Part shown: positions 1 to 6,212 of the stretch, piece by piece
How the letters are laid out: every line of letters begins with the position of its first letter
Numbering within the stretch: the first letter of the stretch is position 1
Source of the DNA: Pseudonocardia sp.
GTDB taxonomy: Bacteria > Actinomycetota > Actinomycetes > Mycobacteriales > Pseudonocardiaceae
NCBI GenBank assembly: GCA_030453005.1
Contig: JAKDLE010000089.1
Span: forward strand, 1-8,282
Direction of reading: 5' to 3'
Length of the DNA: 8,282 nucleotides
Made by a program: the position numbers and the translations under genes
The notes under the pieces: model-generated
Databases searched by the model: none
Told to the model about the DNA's origin: nothing
Seen by the model: the letters and a program-made list of their open reading frames with translations, nothing else

Positions 1-5
1 TTGCA

Positions 6-1817
6 ATGGCCCCCGATCTAGCGGCCGCCACCGATCCGGTGGCCCCCGATCGAAGGGGCGGACGGTTCGCCGCCGCCGGGCTCGTGACACTGGCGCTCGC
101 CGTCGTCGTGCTCGCGGCGGCGGCCACCGGCGCCGGCGTCCCGTCGGCGCTGCTGCGCTTCGTCGGAGCCGTGGCCGCGGCCGGTGTGATCGGTGCGCTG
201 GTGGTCCGCGCCTTCTTCGGTACGTCGCCAGCCGACCGACCGGCCGCGCCGGGATCGGTCGCGGCCCGCGGTCGGTGGTTCGCGTGGGTGTGGGTCGTCG
301 CCACGGCGTTGCTCCTACTGACCGACGCCGTGGGCGAGCGCGCGTCCCTCGTCCCCGTTGTGGTGGTCACCGTTCTGGCGCTGGTCGTGGCACTGGGCTG
401 CTCGTGGGCGACGCGGTGGCGCCCGGTCGTCGGGCTGCTGCTCGTGGCCCTGGTCGGGCTCGCGCCGCCGGTGGTGGCGGGTCGCGGGTTGAGCGGCCCG
501 GACCTCGACCTGGCCACGAACGCCCTGTTGCTGCATGTCGTCGCCGCATCGATGTGGCTCGGGGTCCGGCTCACGACGCACGGGACGGCCGCGCAGCGGT
601 ACCGCCGGTTCGCCTTAGCGTGTTGGGCGGTGCTCGTGCTCTCCGGGGTGGTGGCGGCGCTGGTTCTCGTCCCGCTCGCGCGGCCGTTCGGCACGGCCCT
701 CGGATGGCTGGTGCTGGTGGACCTCGCCGCGGTGGCCGCGCTGGGCGTCGTCGCGCTGCGCCGGTCGCGATTGCGGGCCGGTGCGCTCGTCTCGGGCGTC
801 GAGACCGGGGTGCTGGTCGTGACCGTCGCCGCGGTGACCGGCCTCGTCGACAGCCCCCCGGTCCGCGTCGCGCTCGACCCGGTCGAGGCTTCCATCGGCT
901 ACCGGCTCCCGGGCGCGCCGGAGCTGCTGAACGTCCTCGTCACGTGGCGGCCGGACCTGCTGCTGGGCACCGCGGCGGTGGTGGCGGCGGCGCTGTACCT
1001 CGCCGGGGTGCACCGGTTGCGCCGCGCCGGTCGCCCGTGGTCGCCGGCCCGCAGCGCCTTTTGGATGACCGGTTGCGCGGTGGTGGTCCTGGCCACCTCG
1101 TCGGGCGTGGGCGCCTACGCCCCGGCGGTGTTCAGCGTGCACATGGTGGCGCACATGGCCTTGAACATGGTCGCGCCGCTGGCCCTGGTGCTCGGCGCGC
1201 CGGTCACGCTGGCGCTGCGCGCGCTCGTCCCGGCCCGAGGCGGGGAGCCCGCCGGGCCGCACGAGTGGCTGCTGGCGCTCGTCGACTCCCCGGTCGCCCG
1301 GCTGCTCGCACACCCCGGCCTGGCCGCCGTGGCGTTCGGCGGCTCCTACTACCTGCTCTACCTCACCGGCCTGTTCGAGGCGGTGATCGCCGAGCATTGG
1401 ACGCGGACGGTGCTCAACGTGTTGATCCTGGCCATCGGGTACCAGTTCTGCTGGGTGGTGGCCGGGGCCGACGCGGCGCCCCGACGGCTCCCGCACCTGG
1501 GACGGCTCGGCGTCGTGTTCGCCGTCATGCCGTTCCACGTGATCTTTGCGGTGTTGCTGATCACTCGGGCCGAGGCCGTCGCGGGGGAGTTCTACCGCGT
1601 GCTCGGCCTGCCGGTCGACCTGGTCGCCGACCAGCAGCTCGCCGGGGCGCTGTCGCTGGTGCTCGGCGAGCTGATGCTGATCACGACTCAGGTCGTGCTG
1701 CTGGTCCAGTGGTACCGCTACGATCAGCTGGCGGGTTTCCGCGCCGACCCCGGCGACGACGACGCGGCGGCATACCGGGACATGCTCTCGACGCTGCGCC
1801 GCAGCCGAGGCGGTTGA
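6..1817 (+). CDS. CopD-CtaG fusion membrane protein (left copy)
   Basis: This 603-residue polytopic membrane protein has about 16 hydrophobic segments: roughly nine in a CopD-like N-terminal half and seven in a caa3-type CtaG C-terminal half (from about residue 315). The architecture is the actinobacterial fusion usually annotated as copper resistance D / cytochrome c oxidase assembly protein, a probable membrane copper handling factor. The CtaG half keeps candidate metal ligands: H379 and H383 in FSVHMVAHM, H464 in AEHW and H511 in MPFH, plus a DQQ motif near the C-terminus. The CopD half keeps H177 (LLLHVVAASMW) but has R160 and L167 where the right-hand paralogue (6210-8159) has GHS and a second His. 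The ATG at position 6 gives a plausible N-terminus (short polar stretch, then a first membrane helix), but the frame is open to the window edge, so the start is not certain. The gene ends exactly where the opposite-strand ctaG ends. Family assignment is confident; function is inferred. Confidence 0.88.
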   Translation: MAPDLAAATDPVAPDRRGGRFAAAGLVTLALAVVVLAAAATGAGVPSALLRFVGAVAAAGVIGALVVRAFFGTSPADRPAAPGSVAARGRWFAWVWVVATALLLLTDAVGERASLVPVVVVTVLALVVALGCSWATRWRPVVGLLLVALVGLAPPVVAGRGLSGPDLDLATNALLLHVVAASMWLGVRLTTHGTAAQRYRRFALACWAVLVLSGVVAALVLVPLARPFGTALGWLVLVDLAAVAALGVVALRRSRLRAGALVSGVETGVLVVTVAAVTGLVDSPPVRVALDPVEASIGYRLPGAPELLNVLVTWRPDLLLGTAAVVAAALYLAGVHRLRRAGRPWSPARSAFWMTGCAVVVLATSSGVGAYAPAVFSVHMVAHMALNMVAPLALVLGAPVTLALRALVPARGGEPAGPHEWLLALVDSPVARLLAHPGLAAVAFGGSYYLLYLTGLFEAVIAEHWTRTVLNVLILAIGYQFCWVVAGADAAPRRLPHLGRLGVVFAVMPFHVIFAVLLITRAEAVAGEFYRVLGLPVDLVADQQLAGALSLVLGELMLITTQVVLLVQWYRYDQLAGFRADPGDDDAAAYRDMLSTLRRSRGG

Positions 1818-2786
1818 CTAGGACTCGCGAGGCGGGGGGCGTTCGGCTTTTTCGGGTTCCAGCCACCACGGCGGCATCGTCGGGCCGCTGCCGTAATGCC
1901 GGTCCAGGGCGCGGTCGGTGCGCCGGGCGTCGCGCTCGTCGGAGCGGTACCACTGCGTCACGAACGCAAGGACCAACGCCGCTGCGGACACGTCACCGAA
2001 CACCCACAGCACCCCGCCGCCGACCGCCTGGTCGTCGATCAGGGTCGGACCCCAGGTCCGCGCCACCTCCAGGTAGAAGTCCTCGGCGAGCACCTCGTTC
2101 ATCAGCATGATCGGGATGCCGAGCAGGATGTGCATCGGAGCCAGCGCCAGCACCAGCATGAACTTGAAGAAGAACGGCGGCCGGTGCGGCACCGGGTCGA
2201 CGCCCAGCAGCGCCCAGTAGAACAGGAACCCGACGAGCACGAAATGCACATGTGACAGGTCGTGCAGCCACACGTTGCGCAGCGACGCCTCGTAGAGCGG
2301 GGTGTAGTAGAACGCGAACTGGGTGATCGCGAACAGGGCGAACGCGACGCCGGGTCGCCCGATGAACCGCACGGGCCCGCTGTGCACCACGGCCAGCACG
2401 ATGCGGCGCCACTCGACGGGGAACGTGCGCATCGCCAGCGTGATCGGCGCGCCCATCGCCAGACCCACCGGCGCGATCATCTGCAGCACCATGTGCTGGA
2501 TGGCCGGGACGACGAACAGGGCCCGGTCGTAGACCCCCAGCGCCGACGAGGTGGCGACGAAGACCAGCACGATCCCGAAGAACCAGTACGCGGTCCGCGA
2601 GGCGGGCCAGGTGTCGCCGCGGCGGCGCAGCATCCGCACCCCCCACAGATAGAGCCCGGTCGCGACCAGCACCGGGACCACCATGAACGGGTCGAACGCC
2701 CAGGCGGTCAGCATCCGGCCGACGGTGAGCGGCGGCTGGTCGGTGGGCGGCATCCAGGCCAGCACCGTGATCGGCGGGGGGAGCAT
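1818..2786 (-). CDS. ctaG: CtaG-type cytochrome c oxidase assembly protein
   Basis: This 322-residue protein consists of a single caa3-type CtaG domain with seven hydrophobic segments. The family is linked to copper delivery or assembly of the CuB site of haem-copper oxidases in the membrane. Candidate ligands are H98 (AIQHM), H175, H179 and H181 (HDLSHVH) and H219 (APMH), and a DDQ motif lies at 251-253. Compared with the left fusion's HMVAH pair, the first histidine is a proline (P94) and the second is kept. The C-terminal tail of about 40 residues is charged, proline-rich and probably cytoplasmic. The ATG overlaps the ATPase stop (TGATG, one shared base), which indicates translational coupling and one mRNA from the promoter near 5110. 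The frame stays open further upstream, but only inside the ATPase gene, so the overlap start is preferred. Its stop abuts the stop of the convergent fusion gene with no spacer. Confidence 0.9.
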   Translation of the reverse strand: MLPPPITVLAWMPPTDQPPLTVGRMLTAWAFDPFMVVPVLVATGLYLWGVRMLRRRGDTWPASRTAYWFFGIVLVFVATSSALGVYDRALFVVPAIQHMVLQMIAPVGLAMGAPITLAMRTFPVEWRRIVLAVVHSGPVRFIGRPGVAFALFAITQFAFYYTPLYEASLRNVWLHDLSHVHFVLVGFLFYWALLGVDPVPHRPPFFFKFMLVLALAPMHILLGIPIMLMNEVLAEDFYLEVARTWGPTLIDDQAVGGGVLWVFGDVSAAALVLAFVTQWYRSDERDARRTDRALDRHYGSGPTMPPWWLEPEKAERPPPRES

Positions 2787-5044
2787 CAGCGATCCTCGAG
2801 GTCGGGGGAGAACCGGCGCAGGCGCAGGCTGTTGGACACCACGAACAGCGACGACATGGCCATCGCGGCGCCGGCGACGAGCGGGTTGAGCAGGCCCAGC
2901 GCGGCCAGTGGGATCGCCGCCACGTTGTAGCCGAACGCCCAGAACAGGTTGCCGCGGATGGTGCGCAGCGTGGCCCGGGACAGGCGGATCGCGTCGGGCA
3001 CGACCCGCAGGTCGTCGCGGACCAGGATGAGGTCGGCCGCGTCGATCGCGATGTCGGTGCCCGCACCGACGGCCATGCCCAGGTTCGCGACGGCGAGCGC
3101 GGCCGCGTCGTTGACCCCGTCCCCGACGACCGCCACGCAGGCGCCGCCCGCCTGTAGCCGCCGGACCTGCTCGGCCTTGTCTGCCGGCAGCACCTCGGCG
3201 ACGACGGAACCCACGCCGATCTCGCGGCCCACGGCCGTCGCGGTCGCGGTGTTGTCGCCGGTCAGCAACACGGTCGCCAGACCGAGGCGGTGCAGCTGCG
3301 CGACGGCCGCGCGGGCGGAGGGTCTCACGAGATCGGCCAGGCCCAGCAGGCCGACCACCACGTCGTCGACGGCGACCACGACGGTGGTCCGGCCCCGGCC
3401 CTCCCACTCGCCGCGCAGCGTATCGAGCCGTCCGGGCACCGCGATGCCCCGGTCGGTGAACAGCCGAGCTCGCCCGGCCCGCACCGGGTGGCCGTCCACC
3501 ACGCCCGCGGCGCCGAGGCCCGGCTCACTGGTGAACCCGGTCGGGCGGGGCAACGGGCCGAGCTCGGACCGGGCCGCCGCGACGATCGCCGCGGCCACCG
3601 GGTGCTCCGAGTCCTGCTCCAGTGCCCCGGCGGCCCGCAGCACCTCGGCACGGGTGAACCCGTCGGCGCAGGCCAGCTCGACCAGCGACATCCGTCCGCT
3701 GGTCACCGTGCCGGTCTTGTCGAGCACGACGGTGTCGATCGAGCGGGTGGACTCCAGCGCCTGGTAGCCCTTGACGAAGATGCCCAGCCGGGCCCCGCGA
3801 CCCGACGCCACCATCAGCGCGGTCGGGGTGGCCAGGCCGAGCGCGCACGGGCAGGCGATCACCAGCACGGCGAGCGCGGCGGCGAACGCGCGTTCGACCG
3901 AGCCGTCGAGCAGCATCCACCCGGTGAAGGTCAGCACCGACAGCGCGACAACGGCCGGCACGAACCACCCGCAGATCCGGTCGGCGAGCCGCTGCACCGA
4001 CGCCTCACCGGTCTGCGCCTGCTCGACCAGCCGGATCATCGCGCCGAGCTGGGTGTCGCGACCCACCCCGGTGGCCTCGACGAGCAGCGAGCCGTGCCGC
4101 ACGGTCGTGCCGCCCACCACCGCGTCGCTCGGCCCCACCTCCACCGGTACCGACTCACCGGTCATCGCGGCGGTGTCGAGTGCGGCCTGACCGGACACCA
4201 CCCGCCCGTCGGTGGCCACCGACGCGCCCGGCCGGACCAGGAACCGCTGCCCGACCCGCAGCTCGCCGATCGGCACCGGGCGCTGCGACCCGTCCGGCTC
4301 CACCAGGACGACGTCGGCGGAACGCAACGCGGCGAGCTCGCGCAGCGCGGTTCCGGCCGAGCGCTGGGCCTTGGCCTCGAAGTAGCGCCCGGCCAGCACG
4401 AACGTCACCAGACCGGCGGCGACTTCCAGGTAGATCGCGTCCTCGCCGCGCAGCAGCAGGGCCAGCCCGGTGGCACCCGACGGCGGCCCGGGCGGGCCGA
4501 ACATCGCGTAGAGCGACCAGGCGGTCGCGGCCAGCACTCCGAGTGAGACGAGCGTGTCCATCGTCGCGATGCCGTGCCGGGCGTTCGCCGCCGCGGCCCG
4601 GTGGAACGGCCACGCCGCCCAACCGATCACCGGCAGGGCGAGCGCGAGGAGTACCCACTGCCAACCGGGGAAGCGCCAGTCCGGGAGCACGGTGAGGGTG
4701 ATCGACAGGTCGGCGAGCGGGACGAACAGCACCACAGAGACGAGCAGCCGTCGCCATAGCATCCGGGCGCGGTCGGCATCGTCGGAGTCGGGTTCACGGC
4801 GGCCGTCACGGGGGAGTAGCTCTGCCCCGAATCCACTGCGTACCACGGTCTCGACCAGCATCTCGTCGACGACGTCCGGGTGCGTGGACACCGTGGCCCG
4901 CCCCGTGGCGTAGTTGACGTTGGCGGACACACCGGCGAGCCGATTGAGCTTGCGCTCGACCCGGGCGGCGCAGGCCGCGCACGTCATCCCGGACACGGAC
5001 AGCTCGACCAGCCGGTCCTGCTCGGTGGTCACCGGGGAGGTCAT
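2786..5044 (-). CDS. copA: Copper-translocating P1B-1 type ATPase
   Basis: This 752-residue ATPase uses ATP to pump Cu(I) out of the cytoplasm. Domains in order: one N-terminal HMA domain with CxxC at C22/C25 (GMTCAAC); an actuator domain with TGES at 295-298; a transmembrane CPC at 398-400; the phosphorylated Asp in DKTGT (D442); a nucleotide-binding HP pair at 481-482; GDGVND at 641-646; and the terminal helices with YN (706-707) and MAMSS (728-732). The CPC, YN and MxxSS set is the Cu(I) signature of the P1B-1 subgroup. All catalytic residues are intact and the length is normal for a one-HMA pump. The ATG at 5044 is chosen because GAGGAAGGG lies 11 bases upstream and the HMA domain follows at the usual distance. 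An in-frame ATG at 5110 (774 residues) is an alternative if the message is leaderless. The coupled ctaG downstream means the pump could serve oxidase copper loading (CtpA/FixI-like) rather than, or as well as, detoxification. Confidence 0.96.
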   Translation of the reverse strand: MTSPVTTEQDRLVELSVSGMTCAACAARVERKLNRLAGVSANVNYATGRATVSTHPDVVDEMLVETVVRSGFGAELLPRDGRREPDSDDADRARMLWRRLLVSVVLFVPLADLSITLTVLPDWRFPGWQWVLLALALPVIGWAAWPFHRAAAANARHGIATMDTLVSLGVLAATAWSLYAMFGPPGPPSGATGLALLLRGEDAIYLEVAAGLVTFVLAGRYFEAKAQRSAGTALRELAALRSADVVLVEPDGSQRPVPIGELRVGQRFLVRPGASVATDGRVVSGQAALDTAAMTGESVPVEVGPSDAVVGGTTVRHGSLLVEATGVGRDTQLGAMIRLVEQAQTGEASVQRLADRICGWFVPAVVALSVLTFTGWMLLDGSVERAFAAALAVLVIACPCALGLATPTALMVASGRGARLGIFVKGYQALESTRSIDTVVLDKTGTVTSGRMSLVELACADGFTRAEVLRAAGALEQDSEHPVAAAIVAAARSELGPLPRPTGFTSEPGLGAAGVVDGHPVRAGRARLFTDRGIAVPGRLDTLRGEWEGRGRTTVVVAVDDVVVGLLGLADLVRPSARAAVAQLHRLGLATVLLTGDNTATATAVGREIGVGSVVAEVLPADKAEQVRRLQAGGACVAVVGDGVNDAAALAVANLGMAVGAGTDIAIDAADLILVRDDLRVVPDAIRLSRATLRTIRGNLFWAFGYNVAAIPLAALGLLNPLVAGAAMAMSSLFVVSNSLRLRRFSPDLEDR

Positions 5045-5055
5045 GTCGGGTGTCG

Positions 5056-5064
5056 CCCTTCCTC
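5056..5064 (-). promoter_or_regulatory. Ribosome binding site of the copper ATPase
   Basis: The minus strand reads GAGGAAGGG here, a strong purine-rich Shine-Dalgarno match ending 11 bases before the ATG at 5044. The spacing is slightly long. It supports the 752-residue start over the in-frame ATG at 5110, which has no such site. Confidence 0.55.
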
Positions 5065-5107
5065 GAACGGCCGTCGGCCGGTCAGGTCGACTGTGCCACG
5101 CCAGCAG

Positions 5108-5126
5108 CATCTACAAACTGTAGAAG
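5108..5126 (-). promoter_or_regulatory. Candidate operator and -10 promoter element of copper ATPase unit
   Basis: On the minus strand this reads CTTCTACAGTTTGTAGATG. It contains a 15-bp inverted repeat (5110-5124, six-base arms TCTACA/TGTAGA around three bases). It also contains a TANNNT -10 box, TACAGT, six bases before an in-frame ATG at 5110, which would place the transcription start at or near that A. The dyad resembles the TACA/TGTA half-sites of BlaI/MecI/CopY-family repressors, but the spacer is three bases rather than the usual two, so the family is only a guess. A near-identical element lies at the start of the fusion gene at 6210. No -35 box is evident. Confidence 0.5.
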
Positions 5127-5144
5127 TAGCCGGCTTCTGTCGCT

Positions 5145-5163
5145 CCGGAGCCCTCCCCTCCGG
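5145..5163. other. Short inverted repeat in divergent control region
   Basis: CCGGAG and CTCCGG flank a seven-base C-rich loop, giving a six-base-pair perfect stem. The left arm is part of an eight-base palindrome, CTCCGGAG (5143-5150). It lies just upstream of both divergent promoter regions. It could be a second protein binding site or simply chance in GC-rich DNA, and no function can be assigned. Confidence 0.25.
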
Positions 5164-5232
5164 CCGACCCGGTGTGACCGGCACGAACTCGACGCGGCAA
5201 CACGCGGTTCGAGTGGTCGTCACCCAGCCGGG

Positions 5233-5238
5233 TAGGTT
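5233..5238 (+). promoter_or_regulatory. Weak -10 candidate for the L,D-transpeptidase
   Basis: TAGGTT matches the actinobacterial TANNNT -10 consensus and lies about 75 bases before the chosen ATG at 5314. No good -35 box is seen at 16-19 bases upstream. It is the only such match noticed near the gene, and it is offered with low confidence. Confidence 0.2.
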
Positions 5239-5313
5239 CCCCGCGCTGCGCACGGCATCCGACCGGTGCCGATCCGCGGCGTGTTCCCGTATCGCCACGC
5301 AGATGGGTTGGAC

Positions 5314-6147
5314 ATGGCACAGCGCTCCGTTTCGGATGCGTCGGATCGTCGAGATCGACGGTCGCGAACCATCGGTTGGCTGGCCGGTGGCATCGTTCTG
5401 GTGCTGCTCATCGCGGGCGTCGTGTGGTTCCGCGGCGGCCAGCCTGATCCGCCCGTCGACGCGGGGCCCTCGGCCGATGGGGCGTCGACCGGTGAGGCGT
5501 TGCCGGTCAGTGACACCTACACGACCATCGACGCCGCACCGATGGACACGAGCACCCAGGCGACCAACGGCGGCTCCGTGGTGCATCCCGTCCGCTCGAC
5601 GCCGGTGCACGACGCGCCGGGGGGAATCGCCTTCGCGCGGGTCGAACCGACTGCCTTCGGGGACGCCTGGTTCCCCGTGGTCGGCGAGCAGGACGACTGG
5701 GTGCAGATCCTGCTGCCGTCCAAGCCGAACGGATCCACGGGATGGGTGCGGTCCGCTGACCTGGAGCGGGCCGTGACTCCCTACCGCATCGAGGTGAGCC
5801 TCGGCTCGATGACGATGACGTTGCTGCGTGACGACGAACCGGTCGGGGAGTGGACGATCGGCATCGGCGGGCCGGACACCCCGACCCCGACCGGTCGGAC
5901 GTTTCTGCTCGGCGCCTTCAGCGACGACCAGCAGGACTTCTCGCCGGTGATCCTCCCGGTCGGGTCACACAGCCCCACGCTCGACACGTTCGGCGGGGGC
6001 CCGGGCACCGTCGCCTTCCACACCTGGCCGACCGACGACACGTACGGCACGGCGGTCAGCAACGGTTGTATCCGGGTGCCGCCGGACGCGCTCGACCAGC
6101 TGGTGCAGGTCCCGCTCGGCACACTCGTGATGATCGATGGAGACTGA
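5314..6147 (+). CDS. Membrane-anchored YkuD-type L,D-transpeptidase
   Basis: This 277-residue protein is predicted to form 3-3 crosslinks in peptidoglycan, or to attach ligands to it, on the outer face of the membrane. It has a basic N-terminus, one membrane anchor at about 20-39, a polar linker, a probable SH3-like domain at about 87-153 (ending GWVRSADLE) and a YkuD catalytic domain at about 157-277. The active site is visible: H236 in FHTW, then SNGCIR with nucleophile C252 sixteen residues later. The residue before the Gly-Cys pair is Asn250, where the classical motif has His (SHGC). The ATG at 5314 is chosen because it puts a normal Arg-rich segment before the anchor; a GTG at 5266 in the same frame would add 16 unremarkable residues. 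No strong ribosome binding site is seen at either. No lipobox or cleavable signal is apparent, so it is probably an uncleaved anchor. It is divergent from the copper ATPase and upstream of a CopD-CtaG gene, suggesting copper-linked expression. Confidence 0.9.
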   Translation: MAQRSVSDASDRRDRRSRTIGWLAGGIVLVLLIAGVVWFRGGQPDPPVDAGPSADGASTGEALPVSDTYTTIDAAPMDTSTQATNGGSVVHPVRSTPVHDAPGGIAFARVEPTAFGDAWFPVVGEQDDWVQILLPSKPNGSTGWVRSADLERAVTPYRIEVSLGSMTMTLLRDDEPVGEWTIGIGGPDTPTPTGRTFLLGAFSDDQQDFSPVILPVGSHSPTLDTFGGGPGTVAFHTWPTDDTYGTAVSNGCIRVPPDALDQLVQVPLGTLVMIDGD

Positions 6148-6149
6148 CC

Positions 6150-6174
6150 GGCGGCGCCCGGGTCGGGAGCCGCC
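6150..6174 (+). terminator. GC-rich hairpin after the L,D-transpeptidase
   Basis: Three bases after the stop codon, GGCGGC pairs with GCCGCC. Inside it, after one G/A mismatch, CCCG pairs with CGGG around a three-base GGT loop. This gives a ten-pair GC stem. There is no following T-run, so it would be a U-less actinobacterial type terminator, an mRNA-stabilising 3' hairpin or neither. Its position just before a separate promoter-like element supports a transcript boundary. Confidence 0.4.
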
Positions 6175-6193
6175 CGCTGGGACGGACCGACAC

Positions 6194-6212
6194 CTTCTAC
6201 GCTGAGTAGATG
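6194..6212 (+). promoter_or_regulatory. Candidate operator and leaderless promoter of right CopD-CtaG gene
   Basis: The sequence is CTTCTACGCTGAGTAGATG. It contains the inverted repeat TCTAC-N5-GTAGA (6196-6210) and a TANNNT -10 box, TACGCT (6198-6203), six bases before the ATG at 6210. No Shine-Dalgarno sequence precedes the ATG. This is the expected layout of a leaderless actinobacterial transcript. Fifteen of nineteen positions, including both arms, match the element on the minus strand at 5108-5126, which suggests that one regulator controls both units. No convincing -35 hexamer is present. Confidence 0.55.

Larger units (their letters stand above)
5045..5313. other. Divergent intergenic region between copper ATPase and L,D-transpeptidase
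   Basis: This 269-bp stretch holds no convincing gene of its own. It carries the ATPase ribosome binding site (5056-5064), the inverted repeat and -10 element at 5108-5126, a short hairpin at 5145-5163 and a weak TANNNT box for the rightward gene at 5233-5238. Open frames crossing it are extensions or shadows of the flanking genes. Both divergent transcripts must start here, so it is the control region of the left half of the locus. Confidence 0.8.

Noticed and set aside
275..2110. Long plus-strand frame overlapping the left fusion gene
   Set aside because: Its translation is Arg/Gly/Pro/Ala-rich low-complexity sequence typical of a shifted frame in GC-rich coding DNA, with no family motifs. 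The overlapping frame from 6 has clear CtaG signatures.
2787..3407. Upstream extension of the ctaG frame
   Set aside because: It lies entirely inside the ATPase nucleotide-binding and C-terminal region in another frame and is Arg/Gly-rich. The TGATG start at 2786 gives a normal CtaG N-terminus.
3290..4546. 418-codon plus-strand frame opposite the ATPase
   Set aside because: It is antisense to intact ATPase motifs and rich in His/Arg/Gln/Gly, the usual shadow composition. No start signal or domain supports it.
5045..5313. CsoR-type copper operator
   Set aside because: No G-tract-flanked pseudo-palindrome of the CsoR kind was found. The only clear dyads are TCTACA/TGTAGA and CCGGAG/CTCCGG.
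5041..5610. Minus-strand frame across the divergent control region that might encode a regulator
   Set aside because: I looked for a BlaI/CopY or CsoR protein here. The translation has no helix-turn-helix or Cys/His metal site and overlaps the transpeptidase N-terminus antisense.
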